A stretch of 64,000 nucleotides of DNA, taken from assembly GCA_902763535.1 (NCBI GenBank), contig CACWSG010000003.1, forward strand, positions 1-64,000. The letters run 5' to 3'. The translations under genes and the position numbers were made by a program. This DNA comes from an uncultured Pseudomonadota bacterium (lineage in GTDB: Bacteria; Pseudomonadota; Alphaproteobacteria; RF32; CAG-239). Below, piece after piece: positions 42,444 through 53,352 of this stretch (position 1 is the stretch's first letter; every line of letters starts with the position of its first letter). Below the pieces are notes generated by a model. The model did not search any database. It had not been told where the DNA came from and saw nothing but the letters and a program-made list of their open reading frames with translations.

Positions 42444-43124
42444 ATGAATGCCAACGGATTGGGTTTGCATATTGTTTTAACGGGAGCGCCCGGGTGCGGC
42501 AAGGGCACTCAGGCGCGTTTGCTGAAAGAGCGAATCGCTATTCCGCATTTATCGACCGGCGAGATGTTGCGAGCGGAGGCTCAGACCGGCTCAGATTTGG
42601 GACGCAAAATAAAGTCATTGATTGATGACGGCAATTTGGTTCCCGATGAGATGATTGTGAAAATGCTGGAAAAACGCATTGACCAAGATGATTGCAAAAA
42701 CGGATTTATTTTAGATGGGTTTCCACGCACTTTGCCGCAGGCTGAAGTGTTGGATGAGTTGCTGCAGAAAAAAGGTATAGTCCTTGATGCGGCAATAGAA
42801 ATTCAAGTTCCTGATGAAATAATAATGGAACGTATTTTAGGTCGCTATGCCTGCATGAAGTGCGGACAAGGTTATCATGATCGTTATTTGAAGCCTAAAG
42901 TATATGGCGTGTGCGATAATTGCGGGGGAACGGAATTCTATCGCAGAATCGATGATAATCGCACTACTGTTCATAATCGACTCGTTAATTATAGAGCGCT
43001 TACATATCCGACAATTTCCTATTTTGAGCAACAAGGGAAGCTTTTGTGTGTCGATGGGACCGGTTCAATAGATGCGGTTGCCAAGAAAATCGATAATTTA
43101 TTGGCGGTTGTGAGAGAAAAATAA
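42444..43124 (+). CDS. adk: Adenylate kinase with zinc-type LID
   Basis: Interconverts ATP + AMP and 2 ADP. 226 aa with P-loop GAPGCGKGTQA (14-24), AMP-binding STGEMLRAEA and DGFPRTLPQA, and a long LID domain holding Cys137, Cys140, Cys157 and Cys160 (CMKC...CDNC), a structural zinc site. RRIDDNRTTVHNRL follows. Five bases after secY. Slightly long at the C-terminus relative to E. coli Adk. Confidence 0.97.
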   Translation: MNANGLGLHIVLTGAPGCGKGTQARLLKERIAIPHLSTGEMLRAEAQTGSDLGRKIKSLIDDGNLVPDEMIVKMLEKRIDQDDCKNGFILDGFPRTLPQAEVLDELLQKKGIVLDAAIEIQVPDEIIMERILGRYACMKCGQGYHDRYLKPKVYGVCDNCGGTEFYRRIDDNRTTVHNRLVNYRALTYPTISYFEQQGKLLCVDGTGSIDAVAKKIDNLLAVVREK

Positions 43125-43175
43125 TCGCTTTTGCGAAAAAAATGCATTTTTTTTTAAAAAATTGTAAATCTTTGG

Positions 43176-43203
43176 TTGACAGCAATAAATTTTGTCATAT
43201 AAT
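43176..43203 (+). promoter_or_regulatory. Strong promoter of rpsM-rpsK-rpoA
   Basis: Perfect TTGACA (43176-43181) and TATAAT (43198-43203) with a 16-base spacer, about 70 bases before the rpsM start. It gives the alpha genes their own transcription in addition to any read-through from secY-adk. Confidence 0.88.
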
Positions 43204-43274
43204 CCGGCTTAATTTTGAAAAGTGGGTGATCAGCTTTTTAAATGTGGTTTAATATATAAAGATGGAGAGTTAAT

Positions 43275-43643
43275 TTGGCTCGTATAGCTGGTGTAAATAT
43301 TCCAACTGCCAAAAAGATTGAGGTTGCTTTGACCTATATTTATGGCATTGGACGCAAAACTGCTCAGGACATTTGCAAAAAATCCGGTGTTTCAGTGGAT
43401 CGCCGTGTTCATGAGTTGAGCGAAGATGAAGTCGCGAAAATTCGTGAGGTTATTGACAATGAAATCGTGGTAGAAGGTGAGCTTCGCCGCGAAGTTGGTG
43501 TTAATATTAAGAGATTGATGGACTTAGGTTGCTATCGCGGACTACGCCATCGTAAAGGTTTGCCGGTAAGAGGACAAAGCACAAAGCAAAATGCTCGTAC
43601 TCGTAAGGGTAAACGCAAGACTGTTGCAAATAAGAAGAAATAA
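43275..43643 (+). CDS. rpsM: 30S ribosomal protein S13
   Basis: 122 aa; [26 protein letters not shown] and the C-terminal [20 protein letters not shown] are diagnostic. It sits in the head of the 30S subunit contacting P-site tRNA and the 50S bridge. The start codon is TTG (43275) with GGAGAG upstream; no ATG precedes the conserved ARIAGVN. That may limit its translation. Confidence 0.98.
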   Translation: MARIAGVNIPTAKKIEVALTYIYGIGRKTAQDICKKSGVSVDRRVHELSEDEVAKIREVIDNEIVVEGELRREVGVNIKRLMDLGCYRGLRHRKGLPVRGQSTKQNARTRKGKRKTVANKKK

Positions 43644-43656
43644 GGTGATTTGAGAA

Positions 43657-44049
43657 ATGGCTAAAGCAGTATCACAAAAGTTGAAAAGAAAAGAAAAGAA
43701 GAATATCAGTGCCGGTGTTGCACATATCAGTTCTTCTTTCAATAATACCAGAGTAACAATTACCGATGCTCAGGGAAACACTGTTGCTTGGTCAACCGCC
43801 GGTGCCCAAGGTTTTAAGGGATCTCGTAAATCGACTCCTTATGCCGCTCAGGTAGCTGCAGAAGAGGCTGGCAAAAAAGCACAAGAGCATGGTATGAAGA
43901 CTTTGGAAGTAGAAGTTAAAGGACCGGGGTCAGGAAGAGAATCGGCAATCAGAGCTTTGCAAGTTGTCGGATTTACTATCACAACCATCCGTGATGTTAC
44001 ACCTATTCCTCACAATGGTTGCAGATTGAGAAAGCGCCGTCGCGTCTAG
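43657..44049 (+). CDS. rpsK: 30S ribosomal protein S11
   Basis: 130 aa with the conserved [40 protein letters not shown] and [15 protein letters not shown] ends. A platform protein of the 30S subunit. ATG preceded by AAGGTGA, 13 bases after rpsM. Confidence 0.98.
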   Translation: MAKAVSQKLKRKEKKNISAGVAHISSSFNNTRVTITDAQGNTVAWSTAGAQGFKGSRKSTPYAAQVAAEEAGKKAQEHGMKTLEVEVKGPGSGRESAIRALQVVGFTITTIRDVTPIPHNGCRLRKRRRV

Positions 44050-44143
44050 TCGTATATAATTGCCTAAAGATTGGATTTAAATGCGATTCAATCTTTAGGT
44101 TATCTTTTGATTGAACTTTTCAATAAAAATAGAGGGCATTCCA

Positions 44144-45151
44144 GTGATTCAAAAAAATTGGCAAGAACTTATTAAACCGACTAATTTGGATGTCAGCGCC
44201 GATGGGGCGAATAGAGCCAAAATAGTGGTTGAACCTTTGGAAAGAGGTTTTGGTCTGACTTTGGGCAATGCATTGCGCAGAGTTTTGTTGTCATCCTTGC
44301 AGGGTGGAGCCGTTACCAGTATTAAAATTGACGGAGTGCTGCATGAGTTCTCGGTTATTCCGGGTGTTAGGGAAGATGTTACAGATATAGTTTTGAATGT
44401 TAAATGTTTGGCAATTGCCATGCATTCAGAGGGCACCAAAACTATGACATTGCATGCAGAAGGACCTTGTGCCGTTACAGCTTCAATGATTGAAACCGGT
44501 CATGATGTTGAAATTATGAATCCTGATTTGGTGATTTGCAATTTGGACAGCGGTGCTAAGATTAATATGGAATTGACAGTTGGTACAGGTAAAGGTTATG
44601 TTCCCGCTGCCAGCAGCAAGACTACCGATACTCCGATTGGAGTTATTTTGGTTGATGCAATTTATTCTCCGGTCAGAAAAGTTTCTTATAAGGTTGAAAA
44701 TACCCGTGTCGGTCAAGTTACCGATTATGATAAACTGACGATGGTTGTTGAGACTAACGGTGTAGTTACTCCGGAGGATGCAGTTGCGTTTGCAGCTCGT
44801 ATTTTGCAGGATCAATTGAAACCGTTCATCAACTTTGATGAGCCGGAAATTGAAGTCGCTGCTGAGAAAGAAGAATTGCCGTTTAATCGCAATTTACTCA
44901 AGAAAGTTGAGGAATTGGAATTGTCAGTTCGTTCAGCAAATTGCTTGAAGAATGATAACATCGTTTATATCGGTGATTTGGTTCAAAAGACTGAGGCAGA
45001 GATGTTGCGTACACCGAACTTCGGTCGTAAATCATTGAATGAAATTAAAGAAGTTTTGGCTAAGATGGGAATCCATTTGGGTATGGATACTCCGGGTTGG
45101 CCGCCTGAGAATATTGAAGATTTGATTCGTCGTTGTGACGAGCATTTCTAA
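44144..45151 (+). CDS. rpoA: RNA polymerase alpha subunit
   Basis: 335 aa from GTG 44144 (GAGGG upstream), reading [13 protein letters not shown], the alphaproteobacterial start; an open extension to TTG 44111 is not conserved. N-terminal dimerisation domain with [20 protein letters not shown]-terminal DNA-binding domain (about 255-335) with [31 protein letters not shown]-type HhH. rpsD is absent between rpsK and rpoA, which is normal for alphaproteobacteria, but rplQ is also missing after it. Confidence 0.97.
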   Translation: MIQKNWQELIKPTNLDVSADGANRAKIVVEPLERGFGLTLGNALRRVLLSSLQGGAVTSIKIDGVLHEFSVIPGVREDVTDIVLNVKCLAIAMHSEGTKTMTLHAEGPCAVTASMIETGHDVEIMNPDLVICNLDSGAKINMELTVGTGKGYVPAASSKTTDTPIGVILVDAIYSPVRKVSYKVENTRVGQVTDYDKLTMVVETNGVVTPEDAVAFAARILQDQLKPFINFDEPEIEVAAEKEELPFNRNLLKKVEELELSVRSANCLKNDNIVYIGDLVQKTEAEMLRTPNFGRKSLNEIKEVLAKMGIHLGMDTPGWPPENIEDLIRRCDEHF

Positions 45152-45175
45152 AAATTGCTTTGATATGCTACTTAA

Positions 45176-45210
45176 AATCCCCTCTGCTCATAAAGCGAGG
45201 GGATTTTTTG
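45176..45210 (+). terminator. Rho-independent terminator of rpoA
   Basis: AATCCCCTC pairs with GAGGGGATT around a 13-base loop, followed by TTTTT. It closes the alpha block where rplQ would normally follow. Confidence 0.95.
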
Positions 45211-45366
45211 GTGGTGGTTTATTTGAAGAGTGATTTATAAAATCGTTCGGTATAATTTTTGTTTTAATTTATCATTTAATAACTATAAAATTTGCGTTTA
45301 TTTATTTAAATATTGCGCTAAAATAACTAATGTTTATGGGGAAAATTATTCTTTTTGGGGCTTTTA

Positions 45367-45873
45367 ATGATAGATGATGAAGATGCGGAAGTAGAGGAGA
45401 TTGTTGAAGGTCCGCATATTAAACGCAAAAGATTGATGTTGATATTGTTGCCGCTGTTGATTGTAATAGGTGTTTCGGCAACGATTTTCTTTGTCTTGAA
45501 AAGACAGCAATCTGCCGAATCTGAAAAATATAAAATTGTTCAGTACAGTAAAGATAGTCAGGACAATGTGAGTGTTTTCTATGATATGCCGGAAGTTGTT
45601 ACTTCGGTTAAGGGAAGACAAGGTCAATTAGAATTAAAATTTAAGTTGAATTTGGAATTGGCGAGTGTTGATGATTTGCGTGTTATTGAGATATTAGCTC
45701 CCAAGCTTAATGAGGTGGTTATTAATCATACAATTGAGTTGACTGCCGATGAACTGAGCGGTTCAACGGGATTGTATTGGTTTAAGGAAGAGCTGTTTTA
45801 TCGTCTTAATGTGGCGGCTGCTCCAATTAAGATTAAGAATATTAACTTTAATAGTTTTGAGTTGCAGAAGTAG
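45367..45873 (+). CDS. fliL: Flagellar basal body-associated protein FliL
   Basis: 168 aa from ATG 45367 (MIDDEDAEVEE); the frame extends to a TTG at 45355. A short acidic cytoplasmic tail, a basic patch HIKRKR, one membrane helix (LMLILLPLLIVIGVSATIFFVL) and a periplasmic FliL domain (FYDMPEVVTSVKGRQGQLELKFKLNLEL). FliL surrounds the stator at the motor. It begins a five-gene flagellar unit; fliM follows 16 bases later. Confidence 0.9.
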   Translation: MIDDEDAEVEEIVEGPHIKRKRLMLILLPLLIVIGVSATIFFVLKRQQSAESEKYKIVQYSKDSQDNVSVFYDMPEVVTSVKGRQGQLELKFKLNLELASVDDLRVIEILAPKLNEVVINHTIELTADELSGSTGLYWFKEELFYRLNVAAAPIKIKNINFNSFELQK

Positions 45874-45889
45874 TTAGAGGGATACAAAA

Positions 45890-46888
45890 TTGGCTGATAA
45901 TAACAATTCTAATGAGGTAACAGCAGAGTCAAAAGTTCTTAGTCAGGAAGAAATTGACGCTTTGTTGGGTTATGGCTCAGACGCTAATGATTTAGGTGTG
46001 CAGAAAAGTGGTGTTCAAGCCATACTGAACTCTAATATGGTATTTTATGAACGATTACCGATGTTGGAGATTGTGTTTGATCGCTTGATCAGGCAAATGG
46101 CAACTTCATTGCGTAACTATACTCAGGATAATGTTGAAGTATCATTAGAGGCAATTGAATCAATGCGTTTCGGTGAATATATGGATTCTCTGACTTTGCC
46201 GACATTGATTAATGTTTTTAAGGCTGAAGAGTGGGATAATTATGGTTTGATGTCGCTCGACAGCTCACTGATTTACTCATTGGTTGATGTTTTGTTGGGA
46301 GGACGCCGCGGTACGGTCGCAATGCGAGTTGAAGGTCGTCCGTATACAACGATTGAATTGAATATTATTAAGGAAATTATCCAGTTGATATTAAGCGATT
46401 TGTCAGCGGCTTTTGATCCGGTTACTTCGGTTGGTTTTACTTTTGATCGTTTGGAAACGAATCCTCGTTTTGCACAAATAACTCGAGATTCCAATGCGGT
46501 GATTGTGGCTCATTTGCGTATTGATATGGAAAGCCGTGGCGGAAAAATAGATTTAATGTTACCTTATACAACATTGGAACCGGTGAGAGAGTTATTGTTA
46601 CAGATGTTTATGGGAGAACGTTTTGGTCGGGATACCGTATGGGAAAATCATCTTATGTCAAAATTATGGGATACCGATGTTGAAGTTAAAGCCATTTTGA
46701 AAGAAACAAAAGCTTTGCTGAGTGATGTTTCAAAATGGGAAAAAGGATCGTTCTTTCCGCTGGATATTGCACCGAATGAAGATGTAAAAGTTTATTGCGG
46801 TGATGTACCTTTGTTTGAAGGAAATATGGGACGCAGAGATAAACATATTGTTATAAGAGTGAAAGGAAAGGCTGAGAAAAATGGCTAA
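45890..46888 (+). CDS. fliM: Flagellar motor switch protein FliM
   Basis: 332 aa from a TTG start (AGAGGG upstream). LSQEEIDALLGY is the CheY-P-binding N-terminal motif, the middle domain includes LPMLEIVFDRLIRQMATSLRN and the GGRRGT-type loop with TSVGFTFDRLETNPRFAQI, and the C-terminal SPOA domain contains DIAPNEDVKVYCGDVPLFEG. Part of the cytoplasmic C-ring that sets rotation direction. Its end overlaps the next gene by 8 bases. fliN is not adjacent. Confidence 0.96.
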   Translation: MADNNNSNEVTAESKVLSQEEIDALLGYGSDANDLGVQKSGVQAILNSNMVFYERLPMLEIVFDRLIRQMATSLRNYTQDNVEVSLEAIESMRFGEYMDSLTLPTLINVFKAEEWDNYGLMSLDSSLIYSLVDVLLGGRRGTVAMRVEGRPYTTIELNIIKEIIQLILSDLSAAFDPVTSVGFTFDRLETNPRFAQITRDSNAVIVAHLRIDMESRGGKIDLMLPYTTLEPVRELLLQMFMGERFGRDTVWENHLMSKLWDTDVEVKAILKETKALLSDVSKWEKGSFFPLDIAPNEDVKVYCGDVPLFEGNMGRRDKHIVIRVKGKAEKNG

Positions 46889-47324
46889 TCTTGAACTTAT
46901 AATTAATTTAGCAATAATATTCCTGCTAATACCAATGATTGTATTTGCTTACAATCTGAATAAAAGTTTGAAGACTTTGCGACAGAATCAAAGTTCTTTG
47001 GCTCAGTTGGTTGCGGCTTTGAATGAAGCAACATTTAAGGCAGAAAATTCAATTCCGAAGTTGAAAACGGCTACGGAGCACTCTTCAGAAGGTCTAAAGG
47101 AAGTGGTTGATAATGCCAAAGAGCTGAAAGATGATTTGTTGTTTATTAATGAGAGAGCGGATTCATTGGCTGATCGTTTGGAGAATGTTATATCGACATC
47201 AAGGGGTTTGCCGGCACAAAATCAACCATCAGATGATAGTAATCTTGCTAAAGTTGAAAATCCGCAAGATGACAGAGCAATGGCCGAAATGGAATTACTA
47301 AAAGCGTTGAGGGCGATTAAGTAG
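46881..47324 (+). CDS. DUF6468-type flagellar-cluster membrane protein
   Basis: 147 aa. One N-terminal membrane helix (ELIINLAIIFLLIPMIVFAYNL), then a long amphipathic helix/coiled coil (LNKSLKTLRQNQSSLAQLVAAL through LADRLENVISTS) and a short C-terminal motif AMAEMELLKALRAIK. A protein of this shape sits between fliM and a MotE-like gene in other alphaproteobacteria. Function not established; likely a motor-associated accessory factor. Confidence 0.75.
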   Translation: MANLELIINLAIIFLLIPMIVFAYNLNKSLKTLRQNQSSLAQLVAALNEATFKAENSIPKLKTATEHSSEGLKEVVDNAKELKDDLLFINERADSLADRLENVISTSRGLPAQNQPSDDSNLAKVENPQDDRAMAEMELLKALRAIK

Positions 47325-47325
47325 C

Positions 47326-47970
47326 ATGAGCAAGAAACATGAATTTAAGTTTAGAATCCGTTTATTGCCGTTGTTTATTTTTACAGCGGTGTTAGGACTG
47401 AGCATTAGGATAAACCATGCCTACGATCTGTATCAAAAGAGTGTTGTCAGAAATATAACTATTACGACGGCAACAGCGATAGCTGAAGATAAACTTGATA
47501 AAGATACAGAACAGTTAACTCAAGTTTTGCATGATAAAGAAGGTAAAGATACGGTTGGCAATATACCGGTTTTCAGCGATTCAGAGATTGCTATTTTGCA
47601 AGAGTTGGCTGAACGCAGAGAAGCTTTGGATATAAAAGCTCAAGAAATTGATAAAAGAGCAGTTCAGTTGAAGGTAGCAGAAGAAGAGATAGACAGAAAA
47701 ATTAATCAATTAAAGGAATATGAGCAACGTTTGGGTAAATTGATTAATCAATATTCGGAAAAAGAACAGGAAAATATTAATTCTTTGGTTAAGCTGTACA
47801 GTTCAATGAAGCCCAAAGATGCAGCAAGGATTTTTAATACTATGAATTTGGACATCTCTACGGCAATATTAAAAGGAATGAAACCTTCCGCATCATCGGC
47901 TATTTTATCGCAAATGGATTCAGAGAAGGCGCAAGCAATTACGGCTGAGTTGATAGGAAATAATATTTAA
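47326..47970 (+). CDS. MotE-like protein (MgtE N-terminal-type domain)
   Basis: 214 aa: N-terminal membrane anchor (IRLLPLFIFTAVLGLSIRI), a coiled coil about residues 85-150 (LAERREALDIKAQEIDKRAVQ), and a C-terminal domain with SSMKPKDAARIFNTMNLDISTAILKGMKPSASSAIL, the MgtE-N-like pattern found in MotE. MotE is a periplasmic chaperone for MotC in rhizobia. Overlap/short gaps with neighbours support a flagellar operon. Confidence 0.82.
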   Translation: MSKKHEFKFRIRLLPLFIFTAVLGLSIRINHAYDLYQKSVVRNITITTATAIAEDKLDKDTEQLTQVLHDKEGKDTVGNIPVFSDSEIAILQELAERREALDIKAQEIDKRAVQLKVAEEEIDRKINQLKEYEQRLGKLINQYSEKEQENINSLVKLYSSMKPKDAARIFNTMNLDISTAILKGMKPSASSAILSQMDSEKAQAITAELIGNNI

Positions 47971-47985
47971 TAAATTGGTGGAAAA

Positions 47986-50514
47986 TTGAAACTGATGAAG
48001 AAAATAGGTGAGTTGTTGCTGGCAAGTGCTTTGGTATTCGGCATTTGCGGTTCTGCGACGGCCAAGGTCGAAAAAAAAGATCTTCAATCAGTTATTCAAG
48101 AGCACTTCAGTGAGAAGGCGGTTGATGCAAATAATTATACTGTCTTAGACAAGAAGGATGCCATAGCCAGTTTGCGTTTCGTTTGGAATTCTCCGGTTAA
48201 TGTTGCTTCATTTGTGCGCAATGGTAAAATATGGATGGTTTTTGATAAGGTAAGCCATTTTGATGTCGCAATATTAAAAAAAGAAGCAAAAGGATTAGCT
48301 AAAGAAATATACACTCTTCCTCATCCGGCCGGCAGTGTTGTGATTATTGAGCCGGAAGAAGGGGTAAAGCATACCTTGCGCAAAGAAGGACTTTTGTGGA
48401 TTGTAGATTTATATGTTGGTCGTGCTCCTTTGTTTGAGCGAAAAGATATAACCATATTTACGCAATTTGACAGTTTTAAGAATGTATATTTATTCATGCC
48501 GACAACTTTTGTTGGGAATATTGTTTCGATTTTAGATCCTGAAATCGGAGATGCTGTTTCTATATTTACAACTCCACAGTTGGGCTTAGGTAATAGTACC
48601 TTTTATCGCTATCCTGATTTTGATATATTGGAAACTTTGCAGGGTATGGCTTTTGTGATGAATGCGCCGGATATTGCTTTGGATCGAGGAAACTCCGGTG
48701 TTACATTGAAAGCTATCGGACGTTCGCTTAATATAACAAGTGACTTAGATAGTCTTAAACAGCAACAAATTGCCAAAAGTGGCGGAAAGGAAATGGAGGT
48801 TAAAAGTCCTTTTGATTTGCATATTTCACAGCAGTTGGCCGGTAAGAAATTTTTAAATGTGATTGACGATTTCAGGAGTCAGATATTGTCGGCTCCCATG
48901 GAAGAAAAGAATATGTTGCGTATAAAACTGGCTCAATATTATGTTTATAATGGGATGGGTACAGATGCGGTATATATTCTTGATAAAATGTTGGATTTAG
49001 ATTTGCCGGAAACTCGGACGGATTATTTTCACGCTCTTTTGGGGGTTGCTGATTTTTTGGCACATCGTTGGCAAGAAGCTGAAAAACATTTTTCTTTTGG
49101 ACGCATTCAAGATACGATAGAGGGTAGGTTTTGGAAAATTATAGCTCAAACAGCTTATAAATTTGAGGAAAAGAATAATGAACTTATTCTGAAACATATA
49201 TCGTTGATGCGTGATTATCCGCAAGCAATTAAGGATCAGATAGCTATTATTGCCGCTCGTAACGCTATCAAGGGTAATGATGATTTGTCGGCGCAAAATT
49301 TCATTGACATATTGAATTCGGTACAGGATAGATTCCGTAATTTGAAGCCCCAAATTACATATTTGCTTGCTCAAAAATTGGAAATGCAAGGTTATTTGCG
49401 TAATGCCGTAAAAGAATATCAAACTCTGCTTAATTCTAATTCTGCAATGTTTTCGGCATACGGTCGGTTGAGATATACAGTATTAAGTCAAATGGTTAAT
49501 TTTATTGATGTTAAAGCAGCGATCACCGAATTGGAAAAGTTGCGATTTGCATGGGGTGAAAAAAGTTTTCAGATTAACCTGCTGGCAAAATTGGCTGATT
49601 TTTATCTGAAAGATAAAGATTATTACAATGCGTTGAGGGTTTTGAATGAAGAAGGGTTTATTGTTGATGAAGAAGACAGAGTGCATATATCCAGAAAAAT
49701 GGTTAAAGTTTTTGAGGATGTATTTATTGGCAATCATGCCGACGAAGCGCTCACTCCTATAAAAGCTTTGGCTTTGTATGAGGATTTCAGATGGTTGAGT
49801 GATTTAAGTTCAAGGCGCAATACTATTATGCAAAAGCTGGCTGATCGTCTGGTGTCGGTTGATTTGTTGCCTCGTGCTAAAGATATTTTACTCAATTTGT
49901 TGATGCAGGATGATTTGGGCGCAGATGATATGGCAAGGGTTGGCGCAAGACTGGCAGTAATATATTTGTTTGAACGTATTCCGGAACAGTCTTTGGATAT
50001 TTTAGATGCCACATATTCGGATAAGATTGCGCCGGAAATTGAAGCACCGCGCAAGTTTATTCGTGCAAAAGCCTATGCCGAGATGGGAAAAGTTGATAAA
50101 GCGTTAGAAGTTTTGCAGGATGATTATAGTCTTAATGCTTTGAAATATCGTTTTGAAATTTATTGGAACTCCCAAGATTGGGACAATGCTTCTAATGTTA
50201 TAAAATATTTAATTAAAGAACCGGTAAAAGGTCAGCCCTTGTCAAAAGAGCAAATCAGTTATATTTTAGACTGGGCGACAGCATTGAAAAAAGCCGGCAA
50301 AGAGACAGTGTTGGTTAGGTTGCGTAAAAAATTTAAGCCTTATTTTGAAGGTACTTCTTATGCCAGCATATTTAATGTGTTGACCGGAAGGTTGGAGAAA
50401 GATGAAGTTGACATTAATACTATTCGCAGTGCTGTGAATGATATTCAGGATTTTAACAGTTTTATAAAATTTTATAACAATTCGTTGGAAGAAAAAATTG
50501 AGCAGGCTGAATAA
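47986..50514 (+). CDS. Exported TPR-repeat protein of flagellar unit
   Basis: 842 aa from TTG 47986 (GGTGGA just upstream) or ATG 47995. Signal peptide ([22 protein letters not shown]) followed by a beta-rich N-terminal region (about 30-250; [26 protein letters not shown]-like) and many helical TPR-like repeats to the end (for example [23 protein letters not shown] and [17 protein letters not shown]). A large exported TPR protein next to fliM/motE genes is seen in other alphaproteobacteria; its exact role is unknown. Its 3' end overlaps uvrB by 17 bases. Confidence 0.8.
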   Translation: MKLMKKIGELLLASALVFGICGSATAKVEKKDLQSVIQEHFSEKAVDANNYTVLDKKDAIASLRFVWNSPVNVASFVRNGKIWMVFDKVSHFDVAILKKEAKGLAKEIYTLPHPAGSVVIIEPEEGVKHTLRKEGLLWIVDLYVGRAPLFERKDITIFTQFDSFKNVYLFMPTTFVGNIVSILDPEIGDAVSIFTTPQLGLGNSTFYRYPDFDILETLQGMAFVMNAPDIALDRGNSGVTLKAIGRSLNITSDLDSLKQQQIAKSGGKEMEVKSPFDLHISQQLAGKKFLNVIDDFRSQILSAPMEEKNMLRIKLAQYYVYNGMGTDAVYILDKMLDLDLPETRTDYFHALLGVADFLAHRWQEAEKHFSFGRIQDTIEGRFWKIIAQTAYKFEEKNNELILKHISLMRDYPQAIKDQIAIIAARNAIKGNDDLSAQNFIDILNSVQDRFRNLKPQITYLLAQKLEMQGYLRNAVKEYQTLLNSNSAMFSAYGRLRYTVLSQMVNFIDVKAAITELEKLRFAWGEKSFQINLLAKLADFYLKDKDYYNALRVLNEEGFIVDEEDRVHISRKMVKVFEDVFIGNHADEALTPIKALALYEDFRWLSDLSSRRNTIMQKLADRLVSVDLLPRAKDILLNLLMQDDLGADDMARVGARLAVIYLFERIPEQSLDILDATYSDKIAPEIEAPRKFIRAKAYAEMGKVDKALEVLQDDYSLNALKYRFEIYWNSQDWDNASNVIKYLIKEPVKGQPLSKEQISYILDWATALKKAGKETVLVRLRKKFKPYFEGTSYASIFNVLTGRLEKDEVDINTIRSAVNDIQDFNSFIKFYNNSLEEKIEQAE

Positions 50515-52489
50515 CAGTATATTTGATTTAGTATCAAATTTTAGCCCGGCAGGAGATCAGCCGCAAGCAATTGCCGAATTGACCGAAGGGATAAATAATG
50601 GGATTAAAAATCAAGTATTGCTAGGGGTTACAGGTTCCGGCAAAACCTATACCATGGCTAAGGTAATTGAAGCTTGTTCGCGACCTACCTTGATAATGGC
50701 TCCGAATAAAACTTTAGCAGCGCAACTTTATGCTGAGATGAAAGAATTTTTTCCGAATAATCATGTAGAATATTTTGTGTCATATTATGATTATTATCAG
50801 CCGGAAGCTTATGTTCCCAAAACCGATACCTATATTGAAAAAGATTCTGCCATAAATGAGCAAATTGATCGGATGCGCAACTCGGCAACGCGTTCGTTAT
50901 TGGAATATCGCGATGTGATTATTGTGGCTTCGGTTTCGTGCATATATGGTTTGGGTGATGTGGACTCTTATGCGGCGATGACATTACCGTTGCAAGTTGG
51001 GCAAGAGATTAATCCGAGTGAAGTTTTCAGGCGTTTAAGTGAATTGCAATATACACGCAATCAGCAAAATTTTGTGCGTTCGACATTCAGAGTTCAGGGT
51101 GATGTTGTTGATATTTTTCCGGCTCACTACGAGGATAAGGGCTGGCGAATATCATTTTTTGGTGATGAGATTGAAAAGATAGATGAATTTGATTCTTTGA
51201 CCGGCAAAAAGCTCAGTTCGTTGGATAAAGTTGTAATATATCCGGCCAATCATTATGTTACGCCGCGCCCGACAGTGGCCCAAGCGATAGTTAATATACG
51301 CAAGGAATTGAAAAATCAAATTGAAGAATTTACCAAAGCCAATAAATTGTTAGAAGCCCAAAGAATTGAGCAGCGCACCAGATTTGATTTGGAGATGTTG
51401 GAATCAACCGGCTCATGCAAAGGAATTGAAAATTATTCGCGTTTTTTAACCGGACGTCCGGCAGGTGCGCCGCCTCCAACCTTGTTTGAATATTTGCCGG
51501 AAGATACAATTTTGTTTATTGATGAAAGCCATGTTTCGGTGCCGCAAATCGGTGGGATGTTTAAGGGGGATTTTAATCGTAAATCGACCTTGGCACAGTA
51601 TGGCTTCAGGCTGCCTTCATGTGTTGACAATCGACCGCTAAAGTTTGATGAATGGAACAAAATGCGCGGGCAAACTGTTTTTGTGTCGGCTACTCCGGGA
51701 GATTGGGAGTTGGAGCAAAGCGGTGGGGTGTTTGCCGAGCAGGTTATTCGTCCGACCGGATTGACTGATCCTGAGTGTATTGTGCGTCCGGCAGCAACTC
51801 AGGTTGATGATTTGATGGCCGAGTGTAAAAAAGTTATTGCACAAGGCAATCGCGTTTTGGTTACAACCTTAACCAAAAAAATGGCGGAAGATTTGACCGG
51901 ATATTTGGCAGAAAACGGCGTAAAAGTAAGGTATTTACATTCGGATATCGACACATTGGAGCGCATTGAGATTATACGCGACCTCAGAATGGGCGAATTT
52001 GATGTTTTGGTGGGAATAAACTTGTTGCGCGAGGGTTTGGATATTCCTGAATGTGCATTGGTGGCAATATTAGATGCTGACAAGGAAGGTTTTTTGCGCT
52101 CAACCCGCTCGCTTATTCAGACCATCGGACGAGCGGCACGCAATGCTAAAGGAAGAGTTATTTTGTATGCTGATAATATGACAGATTCATTGGTCAATGC
52201 ACTGGGTGAGACTGAAAGGCGCCGCAAAAAACAAATGGAATATAATCAGATTCATGGGATTATTCCGCAGACCATTGTTAAAAAGATTTCATCGGCCTTG
52301 GATGAAATGACCGCCAAAGACGATAATGCGAAAAGCTCTAAAAAAGAGCGCGTGTCGGTTGAGGATGTGGCTAAACAAATACGCGAATATAATCAGCTTA
52401 TGCAAGAGGCGGCGGCTGATTTGGAATTTGAAAAAGCTATCAGTTATCGTGATAAAATAAAGCAATTGGAAAAGCTTTATTTAAATTAG
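50498..52489 (+). CDS. uvrB: Excinuclease ABC subunit B
   Basis: The damage-verifying helicase-like subunit of nucleotide excision repair, 663 aa. [19 protein letters not shown], Walker [15 protein letters not shown], beta-hairpin [35 protein letters not shown], helicase motifs LREGLDIPE and QTIGRAARN, and a C-terminal UVR motif ([20 protein letters not shown]). TTG start at 50498, inside the end of the upstream TPR gene. uvrC begins 11 kb downstream. Confidence 0.97.
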   Translation: MSRLNNSIFDLVSNFSPAGDQPQAIAELTEGINNGIKNQVLLGVTGSGKTYTMAKVIEACSRPTLIMAPNKTLAAQLYAEMKEFFPNNHVEYFVSYYDYYQPEAYVPKTDTYIEKDSAINEQIDRMRNSATRSLLEYRDVIIVASVSCIYGLGDVDSYAAMTLPLQVGQEINPSEVFRRLSELQYTRNQQNFVRSTFRVQGDVVDIFPAHYEDKGWRISFFGDEIEKIDEFDSLTGKKLSSLDKVVIYPANHYVTPRPTVAQAIVNIRKELKNQIEEFTKANKLLEAQRIEQRTRFDLEMLESTGSCKGIENYSRFLTGRPAGAPPPTLFEYLPEDTILFIDESHVSVPQIGGMFKGDFNRKSTLAQYGFRLPSCVDNRPLKFDEWNKMRGQTVFVSATPGDWELEQSGGVFAEQVIRPTGLTDPECIVRPAATQVDDLMAECKKVIAQGNRVLVTTLTKKMAEDLTGYLAENGVKVRYLHSDIDTLERIEIIRDLRMGEFDVLVGINLLREGLDIPECALVAILDADKEGFLRSTRSLIQTIGRAARNAKGRVILYADNMTDSLVNALGETERRRKKQMEYNQIHGIIPQTIVKKISSALDEMTAKDDNAKSSKKERVSVEDVAKQIREYNQLMQEAAADLEFEKAISYRDKIKQLEKLYLN

Positions 52490-52980
52490 AAAAATCGAAA
52501 TATAAAAGAAAGGGTATTTACCACTTGTTTACTAGTTTGAACATGGTTAATTCCGCTCGCTTTATGTTTGCTCCAACCATAAAATTGATTATTTAATCAT
52601 GGATGACAGAAGTTTTTTAATAGCTGCTTTGGTTTATGGACTCTGATTTGACAAAAAGTTTGAGATGACTCAATCAGAGTCTGAGCAAGGGATTGCGCGA
52701 ATTTAAAAAATCATTTTTTTGCATTTTTTGCTTGCAATTAAATTCGGATTATGTTACAAAGCGCCCATGTCAGAAGGCTCGGAATAAGGGTTTTTTAGAG
52801 TCTTTTGAGATATAAAACATAACGCAACCCTTGGATTTTGCTGAATTTTTTCGGCAGCTTTCTGAAAAAAGAGAATCGGAAAGCAAGAAATTGCAAGGCT
52901 CTGCATGGTTTAACAATTTTAGATGGCCGGCTTAAAGTTTTTTAAGTTAGTGTCGTCTAGTTATAAGGAAAAGTGTAAAA
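52490..52980 (+). other. uvrB-rpsJ intergenic region with hairpin, promoter and long S10 leader
   Basis: No gene seen. It contains a hairpin GACTCTGATT/AATCAGAGTC (52639-52681) with no T-run, a promoter (52728-52755), and a leader of about 220 bases. In the leader AAGGGTT (around 52786) can pair with AACCCTT (around 52832), and GCTTTC with GAAAGC (around 52858-52884). Structured S10 leaders are L4 targets in gammaproteobacteria; homology here is unproven. Confidence 0.6.
52728..52755 (+). promoter_or_regulatory. Putative promoter of the S10 operon
   Basis: TTGCTT (52728-52733), 16-base spacer, TATGTT (52750-52755). An overlapping alternative is TTGCAA (52732-52737) with TTACAA (52754-52759). 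A dedicated promoter is needed because tuf no longer lies upstream. Confidence 0.5.
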
Positions 52981-53289
52981 ATGGATGCACAAAATATAAG
53001 AATTCGCCTGAAGGCTTTTGACCATCGTTTGCTCGATCTCTCAACAACCGAGATTGTGCACACCGCCAAAAGAACAGGTGCCAGTGTCAGAGGACCTATT
53101 CCTCTGCCGACCAGAATCGAAAAGTTTACGGTAAACCGTTCTCCGCACGTTGATAAAAAATCGCGTGAACAGTTCGAAATCCGTACTCACAAGAGATTGC
53201 TGGATATCGTAGATCCGACACCGCAGACAGTTGATGCTTTGATGAAGCTGGATTTGGCTGCCGGCGTAAATGTCGAAATTAAGTTATAA
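52981..53289 (+). CDS. rpsJ: 30S ribosomal protein S10
   Basis: 102 aa; [20 protein letters not shown] and [21 protein letters not shown] are diagnostic. Part of the 30S head and, as NusE, a partner of NusG/NusB. ATG with AAGGAAAAG upstream. First gene of the S10 block. Confidence 0.98.
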   Translation: MDAQNIRIRLKAFDHRLLDLSTTEIVHTAKRTGASVRGPIPLPTRIEKFTVNRSPHVDKKSREQFEIRTHKRLLDIVDPTPQTVDALMKLDLAAGVNVEIKL

Positions 53290-53352
53290 TATTAATGTTG
53301 GCTTGTTGAATAAAGGGATAAGTCAACCTATTAAGAAAAGGAAAAACTAATA

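Noticed and set aside
45211-45366. Sigma-54 or CtrA promoter before fliL
   Set aside because: No GG-N10-GC element was found, and the TTAA pair present (TTAATTTATCATTTAA) has an 8-base, not 7-base, spacer.
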